Shown here one piece after another: positions 22,190 through 35,248 of a stretch of 64,000 nt of DNA. Numbering within the stretch: position 1 is the first letter of the stretch; each line of letters starts with the position of its first letter. The position numbers were made by a program, and so were the translations under genes. Source of the stretch: Zingiber officinale (lineage: Eukaryota; Streptophyta; Magnoliopsida; Zingiberales; Zingiberaceae); the NCBI RefSeq assembly GCF_018446385.1, contig NC_055988.1:164064209-164128208 (forward strand), in the 5' to 3' direction. The notes under the pieces are model-generated. The model ran no database searches. It was not told where the DNA came from and saw nothing but the letters and a program-made list of their open reading frames with translations.

Positions 22190-25100
22190 ATGGCGACCAT
22201 GGAGAGCCTGATCGGGCTTGTGAACCGGATTCAGAGGGCGTGCACCGTCCTCGGCGATTACGGCGGTGATGGAGGATCTCTCTGGGAAGCCCTTCCCTCC
22301 GTCGCCGTCGTTGGTGGTCAGGTAACAATACGTCTCCCCTAGTTTCTAGTCCATTTCCAGCTTTTTTATTTCTTGAATCCGCCCAATTTTTGGACTTTGT
22401 CATCGTGATCTCAGAGTTCGGGGAAGTCGTCCGTGCTAGAGAGCATCGTGGGAAGGGACTTCTTGCCTCGTGGATCTGGTAATTACTCAAGGAGGATCTG
22501 TTCCGATCCGCCTTAGTCTTCTTATTCCTTGGGTGACAGTTTGAGATCTGTGCGTTTGGATCAGGTATTGTGACCAGGAGGCCGTTGGTGTTGCAGCTTC
22601 ACAAGACTGAGAGCGGGTCCGAATACGCAGAGTTTCTTCATACTCCTAGGAGGAAGTATACTGACTTTGGTACGATCGGATTCACTAACTCATTTACTTT
22701 TTCTCTGTTCTTCTGAAGAATATTAGTAGCTCAATTTATAAGCATTACATCTTGTAATGAACTTTTCGTTTTTGTGATAGTACTTTTTCACGTTTAGATT
22801 TTTCTCATATTTTTTTCTATGCGGAAAGACCTTGCATATTTGCAGTGATTCTTTGATTGTACTTGCTTGGTAGATGGATGAAATATTCACTTCCTCTTTC
22901 TTTTAAATTGAACAATTTTGATGAATTGACACCACCCTTTATAGTACTTTCAAGTACAGTGAGAGGATTCTGATTTTGCCTTCTAATTTTTTGCTTTAAT
23001 TATTTTTCTTAAATCTATTTGTACGAGCAACCATGATTAATCAGCCTGTCTGAATTTTTAAAATATACAGCTGCTGTTAGGAAGGAGATTGCAGATGAAA
23101 CTGATCGGATTACTGGAAAAACAAAACAAATATCCAATGTTCCAATCCATTTGAGCATTTACTCACCACATGGTTAGTATGCTTGCAATGGTTTTTGCTT
23201 AGGTTTTCATTCAAGGAACTGTTGTTTACAAATGTTAATATATAAATTTGTTCTTTACGGTTTATTTATTTTCCTCTTTTCCATAAGTTCCCACAAGAGG
23301 AAGATGAATCTTGTAAATGTTACCTGTTGTTCTCAGTCAATTTATAAATCACTTACATGGTGAGGGTAACCAAATCATAAGGAAAAACTACATTCTAGAA
23401 GATGATGTGTTTCTTTGCAAGCCTTTACATGGATTTGAGATGAAATGAATGCACCAAGGCAAGGAAATACAACTACAACTGAGGAACCATGAGGATTCAT
23501 ACTTGACTAGTTAGTGTTTGTTTGTAAAAATAAAATCATGTGAGTGGATGATAAATGGAAAGATGACAAGTGAACTAAGAGTCAGGGGCCATGTCCAAGA
23601 TGGTGGCTAAGGTAGGCAAGATGAGGCAGCTGTGATGATACTTCCAGTCCAATTTGGATGTGTCAATTTTGAGGGAAATGAAGAGAAGATTCCTCTCACT
23701 TTCGTTGCAGTCTTTCTTTGAAATGTCTATTTTCTTTCTCCTCCAGTTCTGTTTTCTTTCATTTTTTCTCTCACTCAATAGCTGACTGATTATGGTGGTA
23801 CTGAAGGCATTTAAAAAACTTGCTAGAGTGGCCATTCTATTGGGTACCACAGGAGTGAGCCAAAAATAGCCACTATACGACATCATTCTATGGCTTATTA
23901 GCGGAATTCATCTAGAAGGTGAGCTTTGATCATAGAGACACAATACGGTCTTGATCAGTTGGATGAGATAAAGTTATCTGCTAATCATCTGATCACCTGC
24001 ATGTATTAACTTAGCCAGTGGCTTAACTCTGTCAATTTGTAGAAACTCTTGTTTTCTGAAGCCTACAATACGTTCAAAGGTGATACACATAGTAGTGATA
24101 TTTACATTGCATTGTTACGGTCTGCATTTTTTTTTATTAAAATTAGCTGAATTATTTTATGTAAATGTTGAAACAAAAGTTAGTTTTTGACACAAGAGTA
24201 GCTGAAGTAACTTTCTATATCATGCGATGCTGATTGCACGAGTTCCTTTACTTTTATGCTCCCATATGAAGACTAGAAATACTGATAAAATATCACACTT
24301 GATGCTGTTTAAAATTGCAAATAGGATTTGATTATCAAAAACGAATAAAGCTTGAATTAGAACTTCGTTAATATGATTGATTGGGAAAGATGGTGGGTGC
24401 ACTAGATATGTTGTACTTATCATTTATGTTTATGTACCCTCATGAAAACACTCATTCCACATGCATATAAATAAAACTGATAAAGATAAGCATGCATCAC
24501 ATGTAAGATCCACATTTATTGTAAGAAAATTATGGAAATATTATCTTTTGTTTGTTATATTTCCAATTATGCAAGAACTTCTTGAGATTCTATGCAAGAT
24601 ATTATATCTTTTATGGTGTCCTTTCACATCTTTTGTTATACATGGATGTTCTGATTCTTGCACAAAAATCAGTATCTTCCAGATCATTTTGTTTGATCAC
24701 ATTGCTTTTCTGCAGTTGTTAATTTAACACTCATAGATCTTCCTGGGTTGACCAAGGTTGCTGTAGGTAATGATCTAAACCTAAAAGTTATCAACTGTAG
24801 TTCAGCAAACAATATTATTCTATTCTGAGGAAATTTCTGAATCTTCTTTTTTATGCAGAGGGACAACCCGAATCCATCGTGAGAGATATTGAAGATATGG
24901 TTCGGTCTTATGTTGAAAAGGTTAACAAAATGCCTCTAGATTTCTGCTTTTCCAATGTTATGTGAATTAATTATGTTCAATGAATCTTGAGTTCAATCAA
25001 ACAACAAATAGTTAGGTTTCTGGTTCTATTTTACATATCTATATAACCTTAGGCACCAAGATTATGTACCCAACCCAACATGACTCTTCCAGCTGACCTG

Positions 25101-28100
25101 CCTTCTTAATATACAAACTGCAAGGTCATTTCCCACTTTGCACAAGGTGTGATTGCTTCCATAGAAAATCCATGTTTGGTGTCCTCTTTCAAGGAAGCCT
25201 TTAGTATTTTTCAAATTCTATTGAAACTATTACATTAACTTGCTTATTTTGATGCTGATTTTTTTTTTTCATAATTGTAGCCCAATTGTATCATTCTGGC
25301 CATTTCTCCCGCTAACCAAGATATTGCTACCTCAGACGCCATCAAACTTGCAAGGGAGGTGGATCCTACAGGTAGAGATTACTTATATTTACTTAGTGAA
25401 ATTCACTGGATGTTTGGGGTCTGTTTGGTTCGCAAAAAATTTAATTTTTTTTTTCTACGGATTGGAGATCATGAAAATTTCACTTTTCATGAATTTTAAA
25501 AATGTAAAAACTTGTTTGTTTTAGTGACAACTAAATTATTCATGGAGATACAGATAATCAGAATTTATTTGGCGATTATGAATAGCACATTATAATAGTA
25601 ATAAAGTATAACATAATAATGTAGAATATATTACTTGAGAGATTAATAATTATAAATTTTATATATGTAAGTTTGTCATTCTCAATTTAACTTTTTGAAG
25701 ATAGAGCTCACCTAGGCTTTTAGTTTACATGTATACATATAAACAATGGATGTAAGTTTTTTGTTCATTGATCCAGGTGAGCGAACTTTTGGTGTTGTAA
25801 CAAAGCTTGATCTTATGGACAAGGGTACTAATGCTCTTGATGTAAGCTTTACATCACTAATGAATCTATGATGTAAAATTTGTGAACATTATATCTTATA
25901 GAGCAACCCTGCCTTTGAAAACTTACCTTTGTTTTTGTTATTCTAGGTGCTGGAAGGAAGATCATATCGGCTGCAACATCCTTGGGTAGGAATTGTCAAC
26001 CGCTCACAAGCTGATATCAACAAGAATGTTGACATGATTGCTGCACGGCGGAAGGAACAGGAGTATTTTGCTACTAGCCCTGATTATGGACATCTAGCAC
26101 ATAAAATGGGTTCTGAGTATCTTGCAAAACTACTATCCAAGGTGGATCCTTTCTCCATTCTCATTTAGCTCTCTTGTGCTTTTCCCATTTTGTTGGTAAC
26201 TTTTGATATTGGAAATAATCAATCATTTCTCTTTTCTAGCATTTGGAGAGTGTGATCAGACAACGAATACCTAGTATAATATCTTTAATTAACAAAACAA
26301 TTGATGAGCTTGAAGCTGAGTTGGATCGGCTTGGCAGGCCTATTGGGGCTGATGGAGGAGTAAGATACATAACACTATACTTTTTTTTGTGCATAATCTT
26401 TTAACCCACTTAATGTTCTTGCATGGTTTCGAATATGCAGGCACAACTTTACACAATATTGGAGATGTGCCGTGCATTCGATCGAATTTTCAAAGAACAT
26501 TTGGATGGAGGGTAAACTGTTTTCACTTGATTTTCTTATGTTGATGGCACAGTTAAATATTCTGTAAATATTGATACTGGTCCAAGATCATACAATTATC
26601 TTACTGGTTTGCCAAGCAATCAGCCAGTCTATTGTCGGTGTCAAGAAAAAAATGTATGTATTTTTGACACAGCTGTATTGTCGGAGTACTGGTCCTTTGT
26701 TAAACTGGTAGCAGTTGTGATTTTACCTTTTATTCCCTTTTTTGGTAAAATTTGATTGACCTATTTTTTGCTAAAATCATATTGACAGAGAACTTCCTTT
26801 AATGTGGCAAATATATGGCAAACTTGACTTGTGTTATGATTTTCATTATTTTTTTTTGTTCTAGACGACCTGGTGGAGATCGGATATATGGGGTCTTCGA
26901 CAACCAACTACCTGCAGCTTTAAAAAAACTCCCTTTTGATAGGCACTTGTCTCTGCAGAATGTTAAAAAGGTTATATCAGAGGCAGATGGTTATCAGCCC
27001 CATTTGATTGCTCCTGAACAAGGATATAGAAGGCTGATAGATAGTTCTCTTGGCTATTTCAGAGGTCCTGCAGAGGCTTCTGTTGATGCTGTAAATCTCT
27101 TTGCCCACTCTCCTATTCTTTTGATATCATTGCTATGCTTCTATGAACGTTTCATTTTTGCTTATTGTGTGATGCAATTGCTCTCCAAGTATGTATTTTT
27201 TTAATTTTTGTCTGGATATCGATGTAGATCAACTATGCAAACTAATTTGTTAATTTTCATTTAGCTATAGCCTAAGCAAATTGCGCTCACTATAATTTCC
27301 AGGTGCACTTTGTCCTGAAGGAACTTGTTCGGAAGTCCATTGGTGAGACAGAGGTAAGCATCCTTCTGGTAAAAGTTCGGAAGCATATAATTTACGTAAT
27401 ACATGCTTTCTGGTTCTTGTTTATCTAGAAGCTCAAGTTGTGCCTAAATGCTTCTTCATTATCATGTCCATTAATCATCATATAGCATTTTCCTACAAGT
27501 TTGCTAGATTTCTTTTCATGTACTGAACTTTCTCTGCGGCGCCATAGCTTTTGTTGTTTGGTTAATTGTGATGAAGCGGTGGCTGCTTTCCTATCGGTAG
27601 GAATTGAAGCGTTTTCCAACTCTCCAGTCAGACATAGCAGCTGCATCAAATGAAGCCTTGGAAAGATTTCGGGATGAAGGCCGTAAAACAGTTCTTCGTC
27701 TTGTAGAAATGGAGTCCACCTACCTTACAGTGGAGTTCTTCAGGAAACTTTCTCAGGAACCTGACAAAGGTCAAGCTCCTGGCTCCACGCCAAATTCTCA
27801 AGCACCAGATAGATACGGTGATAGCCATTTAAGGAGGATTGGTAAGTTGAAAACTCCTGGTTGTAAAGTTTGCATTCACTTGGATAATATCTGCCTACTG
27901 TTTTCTTTATCCCAGTTAAATTAATGCTTAAGATTATTTCCTTTTCTTCATAATGGCCACTTGAGATGCACATCATCTGATTTTCAGGCTCCAATGTTAA
28001 TGCATACGTCGCCATGGTATGTGACACCCTGAGGAATACTATCCCCAAGGCTATTGTTCATTGTCAAGTTCGAGAAGCAAAGAGGTCACTGCTTAATCAA

Positions 28101-28571
28101 TTCTATGCCCATGTCGGGAGTAGGGAGGTGTGTCTTCAGTTACCACACTCATCTTGTGATTTTTAATTTCAGTCACTCATGAAAGCCTTGAGATGCATTA
28201 AAATGATGCCTACTTATCATGTAGTTATGCAATAAGTTTTCCGCTAACACTACTAGGTATATATGATCTTTATGAACTTGCTAAGATAAAAGATAACCTC
28301 TCCATAACAGAAGAACTACGGCCCAAAAGAGTCCTTCTCTTTAGCTCCTCTCGAATGCGTTTTACTTGGACCTTTAGATCCATACAAATTCCCATACTGA
28401 TTCAGTTGGACGTTATTCATTTCTGCCTTGCAGAAGAAACAACTTAGTGCTATGTTGGATGAAGACCCATCCCTCATGGAGAAGAGGAATGCCATAGCGA
28501 AGCGACTAGAGCTCTATAAGTCAGCTAGACATGAGATTGATTCTGTTGCATGGAATGACAAACTAAACTAA
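22190..28571 (+). CDS. DRP1C: Dynamin-related protein 1 (DRP1C/DRP1E type), 16 exons
   Basis: Complete 617-residue plant DRP1 GTPase, the usual size. Exons: 22190-22321, 22415-22478, 22565-22669, 23071-23172, 24716-24766, 24859-24920, 25281-25371, 25777-25841, 25947-26141, 26240-26359, 26441-26511, 26865-27090, 27303-27353, 27601-27841, 27988-28127, 28434-28571; all junctions are GT/AG and stay in frame. The GTPase domain shows the P-loop [13 protein letters not shown] (about residue 42), switch I around [33 protein letters not shown] and [14 protein letters not shown] WVGIVNRSQ. The middle domain ([39 protein letters not shown]) and the C-terminal GTPase effector domain ([17 protein letters not shown]) follow. 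There is no PH or proline-rich domain, as expected for DRP1. In plants DRP1 proteins assemble at the cell plate and plasma membrane and act in cytokinesis and clathrin-mediated endocytosis. The start [20 protein letters not shown] is DRP1C-like; DRP1E is the alternative. Confidence 0.96.
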
Positions 28572-29140
28572 ACTAAACATCAGATGCCACACAAACGAGT
28601 AAAAGCAAAGGTGAGAATCCACTTCCACAAAATTACATTCCTTGATTCTATCATGCATTTTCTCTATACCATCGCCACTAGCTGCAGGTCACTGCTTATT
28701 CATCTACTTTAATTGTTCTTTTTGCATCCTGTTTGGTTGGATCATATTTCAAGGCAGATAGGAAGACTATGACTCACTCCTTTTTTTTCTCTCTTTTGTT
28801 TTTCATTTACTTCTTTAATATGCTTGATGTCCAACAAAAGCTCAGGCAATCTTTGTGGTTAGTTACTTTTACCCTGATTTTTGTTTTCAAATAAAACTCC
28901 TACATTCTTTCCTTTGCAGTCTTGGTCCATCGTTCCTGTTCACCCTCTGTGACGTTGACATCTGACCGTACGTGGAGATATTGCTGCATAGCTGCACCTC
29001 ATGAATGCACTAGATGCGATGGGATATGAAGGAGAATGCAAAGACGACAGATGAAGAAAACGTGTATTAGATAAATGTTTGTGTTACTTTCACGCATAGT
29101 GCTTATGATAACTGTCCAGCCAAATAAATTCTCATTGATT
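28572..29140 (+). other. DRP1 3' untranslated region with a probable intron
   Basis: After the TAA, GCAAAG/GTGAGA at 28610/28611 and TTTGCAG/TC at 28919/28920 make a good donor-acceptor pair, so a 309-bp intron in the 3' UTR is likely. An AATAAA signal is at 29123-29128. 29140-29405 is AT-rich spacer. Confidence 0.5.
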
Positions 29141-29405
29141 TAATTTAGTGCAATACATAAGTTTTTAAAATTTTTAAGAAATTGAAAATGAAATTTATAG
29201 TGAGCATATTTTTTTGTGGTTTTTTTTTCTTTAACTTAAATACTATAACTCAAACTCTACATTTAAACTTTAATTTTAAATTTTAAACCTTATGTTTTAA
29301 AAAAATAATAAAAAAATATAATTGGTGCTCAGGGTAACATTCTTGTGAAGGAATGTTGCACTTAATGTAATTTTTTTATTTGAATTTTTTTTTACACTTA
29401 ATACG

Positions 29406-29652
29406 TGATAGATATTGAAGTAGAGAATAATATTACCATAGAAAAACAAAAAATCTGATGAATTATTTGATTGAACTTGTTTATGGCATAGCCATTATAA
29501 TCTTATAAAGACATGGATAGTTCTAGAATTATATTAGTTATTGTTTAATTAATTTGGTCATCATCTATTAGATTCATAAAAACTCCCAATACATGCATCC
29601 ATTTTAATTTTATGTATGCATGTACATTAATTCTCAAAATTAACTTTTAACC
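29406..29652 (-). repeat. 3' LTR of copia element 2
   Basis: Pairs with 38423-38692. It is about 20 bp shorter, mainly because it lacks part of a GCATGTGTATATATTC-type repeat seen in the other copy. Confidence 0.85.
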
Positions 29653-29655
29653 CTC

Positions 29656-30254
29656 TCTCTTAATTTTGAGAGATTTAATACTTCACGCAAGTAGAGAAAT
29701 TTTTCAGTGGAAAGTGGCTTTGTGCAAATATTGGCTACTTAATCATTAGATTTGTAGAAAGCTAATTTAATTTCTTTTTGCTTGCTAACTCTATGATGAA
29801 GTGATGTTGTAATTCGATGTGCTTTGTGCGACCATGAAAAACAAGATTCTTGGTCATTGCAATAGCAGACATATTATCACATAAAAGTATGATTGGTGCA
29901 AATTGTTCTTGCTTCATATCCTTGAGAATATTTCTTAACTAGACAACTTCACATGTTGCTCCACATGCAGACATATACTGTGAAGAAAATATAACCATAG
30001 TATTTTGCTTCTTTGATGGTCAAGAAATAGACTTTGTTCCTATGAAGAAAATATCGATTTTTTTCAGCTTTCAATATTAGTCCAATAATGCTTAGTTCTT
30101 TGCACATATCTAAGATATGTTTAGCTATAACAAGATGAAGTTTACTAAGTTCACTCATAAATCTTAAGACAACACCAACTGCATATATAATGTCTGGTCT
30201 TATATTTGTTAGATAAATGAATGATCCAACAAGTTTTTTTGCAAATGGTTTCAT
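29656..30254 (-). pseudogene. copia element 2 RT end and RNase H
   Basis: The minus-strand frame 30254-29949 reads KLVGSFIYLTNIRPDIIYAV, the end of copia RT. Below it, separated by breaks, RNase H pieces such as LLCDNMSAIAMTKN and GRTKHIELQHHFIRE can be read down to about 29700. The upstream RT continues at 35608. Confidence 0.8.
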
Positions 30255-30261
30255 TTGATTG

Positions 30262-31454
30262 TGTAAGTTGCACTAATAATTAGGTTTTGATGTATGACAA
30301 ATAAGTTAAAGTTAGATGTGTTATTATCTAATCTCTTTACCGAATGTGTAGGAATTGACGAGTTTATAGTACCTGACACAAGGCTACAGTCCAAATGTAC
30401 GATTTTGACAAGAAGTCCAATTGAGTCTGTGAGACCTAACAGTTGGCTAAAGTCCAATCGGGATGTTCGATTACAAATGATTGGCTGAAGTCTAGATGTG
30501 TGATTCTGGCAGAAAGATATGATAGGTCAAGAAGCAAATCAAGAGACTTCAAATGGTAAGTGAGGTAAGTCACTGGTAGAGATAGATCCAATGAAGACGA
30601 GTCCCTGAGGGACTATAGGCGCGGTCAAGCTTAGAGCCATTTGGGAAGTATAAGCTGAGACTATGACTAGATCCTGATCTTGAAAAGATAGGATCTAAGT
30701 CATAAATTGATCATATTTTTCATGTGCTAATTCTATTTTGTAGGGTAATTTTTGTTGCTTAACATGTTTTGCAGGGAACCAAAGTTGCAAAATGGATGAA
30801 AAAGAGACTCCAGGCCCTCGAACTTGTCTGGACTCCCAGAGGTCCAAACGCCCAGAGATGCTCCAGGCACCCAGACAACCTGGGTGCGATAGGAGGCGAC
30901 TAGCTGAGGTGGCGATTATTGTTTGGTAGGCATATGCCATGGTCCAAGCGCCCGGAGGTAAAGTCTGCGGGATAAACTTTTGATGAGGTGTAGCCATGAT
31001 AGCACATCTAGGCATCCGAAGATGGATCCAGGCACCCGAATGGGTCTATAAAAAGAGGACTCAACCCACAACTTCAAGAGATCAATTCAAATGACTTTCG
31101 TTCTTGTGCACTATTTCGAGAAGGCTCCTATGACACCAAAAGGTTACTTCGACAACTGATACTTAAGCTTGTACTCTACTTGTTATCAGTAGCATTTTTG
31201 TTTATATACATTGTACTTAAATTCATGTAATCCTTTCAATATTATAGTGATTGCCTAACGAAAGCACTCAATGAGTGCGAGTTTTGGAGTAGGAGTCGTC
31301 GAAGGTTCCGAACCAAGTAAATATTACTTGCGTTACCTTTTTTCCTTACTCTTTTCCATTGTGTTTGCTTTTATTCTCGATTTTTGAAAAAGTGAAGAAC
31401 GCTATTCACCTCCCCTCCCCCCCCCCCAAAAAAATATCTTTACAATCTTACATC
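30262..31454 (+). repeat. Long LTR 'A' (SIRE/Maximus-like copia style)
   Basis: Starts TGTAAGTTGCACTAATAATT and contains repeated CCAGGCACCCGAA / GCGCCCGGAGG words, a TATA box (TCTATAAAAAG near 31048) and a tail ending in GTGAAGAACGCTATTCACC, a C/A run and ATCTTACA. The CTATTCACC(C)n tail is typical of long SIRE/Maximus-type LTRs as I know them. The left flank is GATTG (30257-30261), similar to GATTT after 35607. No coding capacity. The right end is approximate. Confidence 0.5.
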
Positions 31455-33640
31455 ATTAACAATCCTAAGTATAGTTTTATCAACACTATTATTTGTTGTT
31501 ATACTAGTTTAGTATTGTTGGAAAAGTCTTAGTGGATCAGGCGATCAGACACTGAACAGAGAAAGTCCAAATAGGTCTAGAAGACCAGATGTTTGGTAGA
31601 TGAGTTAAGGTAAGTATTGGAGGTAGTGCGGTGAAGTCGTGTCCTAATAGGGACAAATCTTAGGTGCTGATCCAACTGGAGAAACAAACGAAGGTTTCGA
31701 ATTTGAAATCAAGACAATCCTTATTATCTTTATGTAAGGATCTTTTGCAAAAAAAATAATAACATACACAGTGAAAAAATGATCCCTCCAGAGATCCAAG
31801 TGAATATTGTATACACGTTATTCTACTCTATCAAGATAGAATAGTTAACTTTTTTATGTGAATGGTACAATTCCGATAGCAACTTTGATTTGTCGGATCA
31901 AAGCGCGATTAGAGTCCTCTTTGGTATGCACATGAACACATCATTCGTTCGTCTCACGAACTCAACCTTTAGAGAAGAACCACCTTCGTTGTGCTAGCCA
32001 CTTTAGTAATTCGGCCAAGAGAAGAAGAAGAGGAAGGAAAAGATCAAGAGTCTCACAAAACTTCACTCAACCATCCAATGAATACCAAGGGTTTTGCCTT
32101 TTGGTCTTCTTCTATTAATGATGAATTAATCTCTATTAATCTTTATTAATCTTCTTAATGGATTGAATTTAGTATATTGGATTACCCATTACTCAATAAG
32201 TCATTAACCAAATAGTCCAATGAGTCTAACTCATTAATCTAATGAGTCTAATCCAAATTGATTTGAGTCTCATCCGAATTCATTTGAATTAGCCCACTAA
32301 TTTTAAGGCTATAGTATTTTAGTAAAACTAAAATAAACCTATCTCTAAATCAACATGTTCTCTATTTATGTGACCCAATAAGTTCTCATAATATTGACAA
32401 TGTCTCTAAAATAATATTTTAGATATATAAGCAATAAGTGACATCTAACAATGCATCATTGATACCCAAGTGATGAGAATGTCGAGATCTAACCTAATAT
32501 TTCTGTGTCTATTATATTGTATAACTTGGTCCTTCTATTCTCGATATTTAGATTGATCAATGAGGTATAGATTATATCATCATCTTATCAATCTTTGTGT
32601 TTCTTGATCTCCAAGTAGGCTCACTTAACCAAATGAGCTCAATATCTCATATTGATTTATTTGAGCATGACCATGCATTTTAGTAGTCATACTTAATCAA
32701 GGGGCCCACATATATCACTTCAGTCATATGAAAGGGATAAATCTCATCTATATCACTCACATCTCTCAATATAACTTATTGCATATCAGTTATCAACTTT
32801 ATAGTCTATCTTGTTATAGGTGATATTTATGGATACCAAAGTACACAATTTCTTATGTAAGAAACCGTAGTGATTCTAGGTCTAAGGACTATTCATACTA
32901 ATAGTCACTATGAGAATATTTATGACACTCATATAATGATGTATGAAATATTTTTATAGCGGGTCAATTCAGTATATATTCTCTAATATATACTCATGTG
33001 TCAACTTTATATTTTATATTCATGACTTGTGAGATTAAGATGACGTTTGGTTAAATGATGGGAATGACTATCGGTACATATTTGATAGTAAGGTGGAATG
33101 AGAATGGAAATGGAAATGAAACCCACCTAGTTATATGGATTTTATTGATCCCCAAAAATTTAGAAATCATTCTCAAATCATCATTCCCAAACCCACAAAC
33201 CAAATACTATCTTTTACTATCATTCCATTCCCTCATTTCCAAACTCATCAACCAAACACCCCCTAAGTCATCAGTTGACTTACATGCTCGTCTCAATGTA
33301 TTAATATTGCCCTTATATATTAATGTTTGACTAGAAATAGTTAAGAGTAGTGTTTTATATATATCTATAATATCTCACTATCAATTCAACTAATTGATAT
33401 GTTGAACTAGAACCTACCATTCTAGGACATTATTATACTTATTCATCTGGCACAAATCTGAAGTAACATAATAATCATTGCTTTTTATTAATAAAATATT
33501 ATATAAAAATTCTCTTGTCAATCATTTTATAATTAGCTCTAAGGGCTAATACTAAAACTTCATTATGCACATTTGTACTAATTTTATTTTGTAAGTTTAT
33601 GCTCTAACTTTGTTTTACAAGATAAACCTTATATCTATTT
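31455..33640. repeat. Non-coding LTR-like sequence, ends unresolved
   Basis: 31500-31740 resembles the start of another long LTR (GAAAGTCCAAATAGGTCTAG, AGACCAGATG). From about 31741 to 33640 a different block with no ORF follows (TCACGAACTCAACCTTTAGA near 31955; GGGGCCCACATATATCAC near 32700). The words CCTTATTATC near 31720 and CCTTATATC near 33620 may mark its insertion points, but the match is weak. It contains the Tourist-like MITE at 33039-33263. Confidence 0.4.
33039..33263. mobile_element. Tourist-like MITE (PIF/Harbinger style)
   Basis: A 225-bp element with imperfect inverted ends: left GATGACGTTTGGTT, right (reverse complement) GGGGGTGTTTGGTT. Further in, GGGAATGA-type sequences also pair (ATGGGAATGACTATC with GATAGTAAAAG... 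ATTCCCAAACC). It is flanked by TAA at 33036-33038 and 33264-33266, the 3-bp duplication typical of the group. No ORF. Confidence 0.65.
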
Positions 33641-34054
33641 TTGCATAATCATTTTGTCAGTGGAAAATGGTGTATAGTTGACGAAACCCTGAAAAACCAA
33701 AGCAGTGAGATTCGATCCATACCACAAATGGAAATTGCAGCTCCTCAATGGATCAAGGTGATCAGTCGATTGATCAACATATTTCTAGAATTAATTAAGA
33801 TTCGAATCAGAGCACAAAAGGTAAAAAGATGTTCAGTCAATAGAAAGACTGTGTTCTATCTACGAAACAACGAGATTTCCATGATCGAACGGATTGGATC
33901 ACAGTAAACAAAGAAGGAACAAAGAATCTGCCAACGGATAGAGTGATCAGTCGACGGATTGGTTCAGTTGACGGAACCTCCTTTCAGTCAATGGCATGAG
34001 CCCTATAAAGAAGCCCTTGAGTTTCGAGCCAGTAACAACTTTTGTCTTCTGATA
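33641..34054 (+). repeat. LTR 'C', middle part
   Basis: LTR-style sequence with GATCAGTCGATTGATC words and a TATA box (CCCTATAAAGAAG near 34010). It is interrupted at 34054 by LTR 'B' and resumes at 35249. Confidence 0.5.
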
Positions 34055-35243
34055 TGTTGGTGTAATCATGCACTGGATGTTTTCAATGTATTGACAACTA
34101 TTTAAGTTTAGGTTAATACATTTGGATCTAACGTGTGCTGCAAGTTTTGCAGAAAGAAGTCCAAGAAGGTCGAGTACCGGAGTCTTGGCAGAAAAAGTCC
34201 TTGTAGGTCAGAAGACCGGGTGTAAGGCAAGAAAAGTCCAAGAAGGTCGAGGATCGGAGTCTTGGCAAGAAAGTCCAGGGATGCGTTCATCTGGCACGAG
34301 GTATTAGTTGGGAAACCAGCAAGCAATCGATTGGTAAATTGATTGAGGCGCATAACTATGGAATAGAATGATGCTGAATCGATCAGTCGATCGATTGGAG
34401 GAAACCAATCGATCGGTCGATCGATTGATAGCCTCTGCGCGAGAGCACAGAAGGAACTTGGATCGATCCGTCAATCGATTGGAGGAATCCAATCGATCGG
34501 GCGATCGATTCACATGCTTCTGCGCAAGAACACAGTGCGAACCTGGATCGATCAGCCGATCGATTGGAGATAACCAATCGATCGGTCGATCGATTCACAA
34601 GGTTTCTGCACAAAGGAGCAGTGTGATTTTGAATCTATCAGCCGATCGATTAGAGGTAACCAATCGATCGACCGATTGATTGAATCCACTTCTGTACCTA
34701 TGAAATATGCGGCTGAATCGATCCAGTGTTGGCCCAATCGATCGTGACGATGCTCAACGGCTATATTTGAATTGATTGGAGATGTGCTCAATAGATCGAC
34801 AGCGACGATCACGTGAGAAATGACTACTTTTGAAGACAAATAAAAAGGGGAGATGCACTGTAGCAAATATAACACTTGAATACTTATTGTGCTAAGCAAA
34901 AAAAAGAGAGCTCTCCAAGTGATTTCAAAGCAACAGATTTTGAGTCTCTTCCTCCTAAGCCTAGATCTCATCTTATAAGAGGAAGAGACAACCTTGTAAA
35001 GGTTTCTCCACCTTCGTTTGTGATAACGAGAAGAAGAAGTTCATATTGGAGTTTGATCGTGTGGGTGTGTGCCTTGGATTAGTCACCTCAAGGAGGTGGA
35101 GACCAAGTAAACCAAGGAGTTAGCATTGTTTTCTTATTTTTCTTGTCTTTCATTTCTCTTGATTTGCTTTCGCTAACAAGTTGTAGGTGAAAAATCGAAG
35201 AAAGGTTATTCACCCCCTCTAGCCATACGCAAAGGTCCTATCA
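34055..35243 (+). repeat. Solo LTR 'B' inserted in LTR 'C'
   Basis: Starts TGTTGGTGTAATCATGC and ends ...AAAGGTCCTATCA (TG...CA), with a perfect 5-bp duplication TGATA (34050-34054 and 35244-35248). It is 1,189 bp long. It contains the 85-bp tandem array at 34376-34740 and a CTATTCACCCCC-like tail (GGTTATTCACCCCCTCTAG near 35205). No polyprotein is attached, so it is a solo LTR. Confidence 0.75.
34376..34740. repeat. Tandem array, 84-86 bp units with CGATCGAT hairpins
   Basis: Units start at 34376, 34460, 34545, 34631 and (partial) 34715. Each contains a stem such as CCGATCGATTGG, a 6-7 base loop and CCAATCGATCGG, then CGATCGATTCA and a CTTCTGCGC(A/G)AGA(A/G)CACAG spacer. Open frames across it (reading NRSVDRLEE-like repeats) are by-products. 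Confidence 0.85.
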
Positions 35244-35248
35244 TGATA

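Noticed and set aside
23575-23886. Minus-strand ORF in DRP1 intron 4
   Set aside because: No recognisable domain; lies in an intron and has no splice or promoter support.
34368-34679. 103-codon ORF with NRSVDRLEE-like repeats, and opposite-strand twins
   Set aside because: Generated by the 85-bp tandem array; open on both strands because the units are palindromic.
34376-34740. CRISPR-like array
   Set aside because: The units are contiguous tandem repeats without unique spacers, inside a plant LTR.
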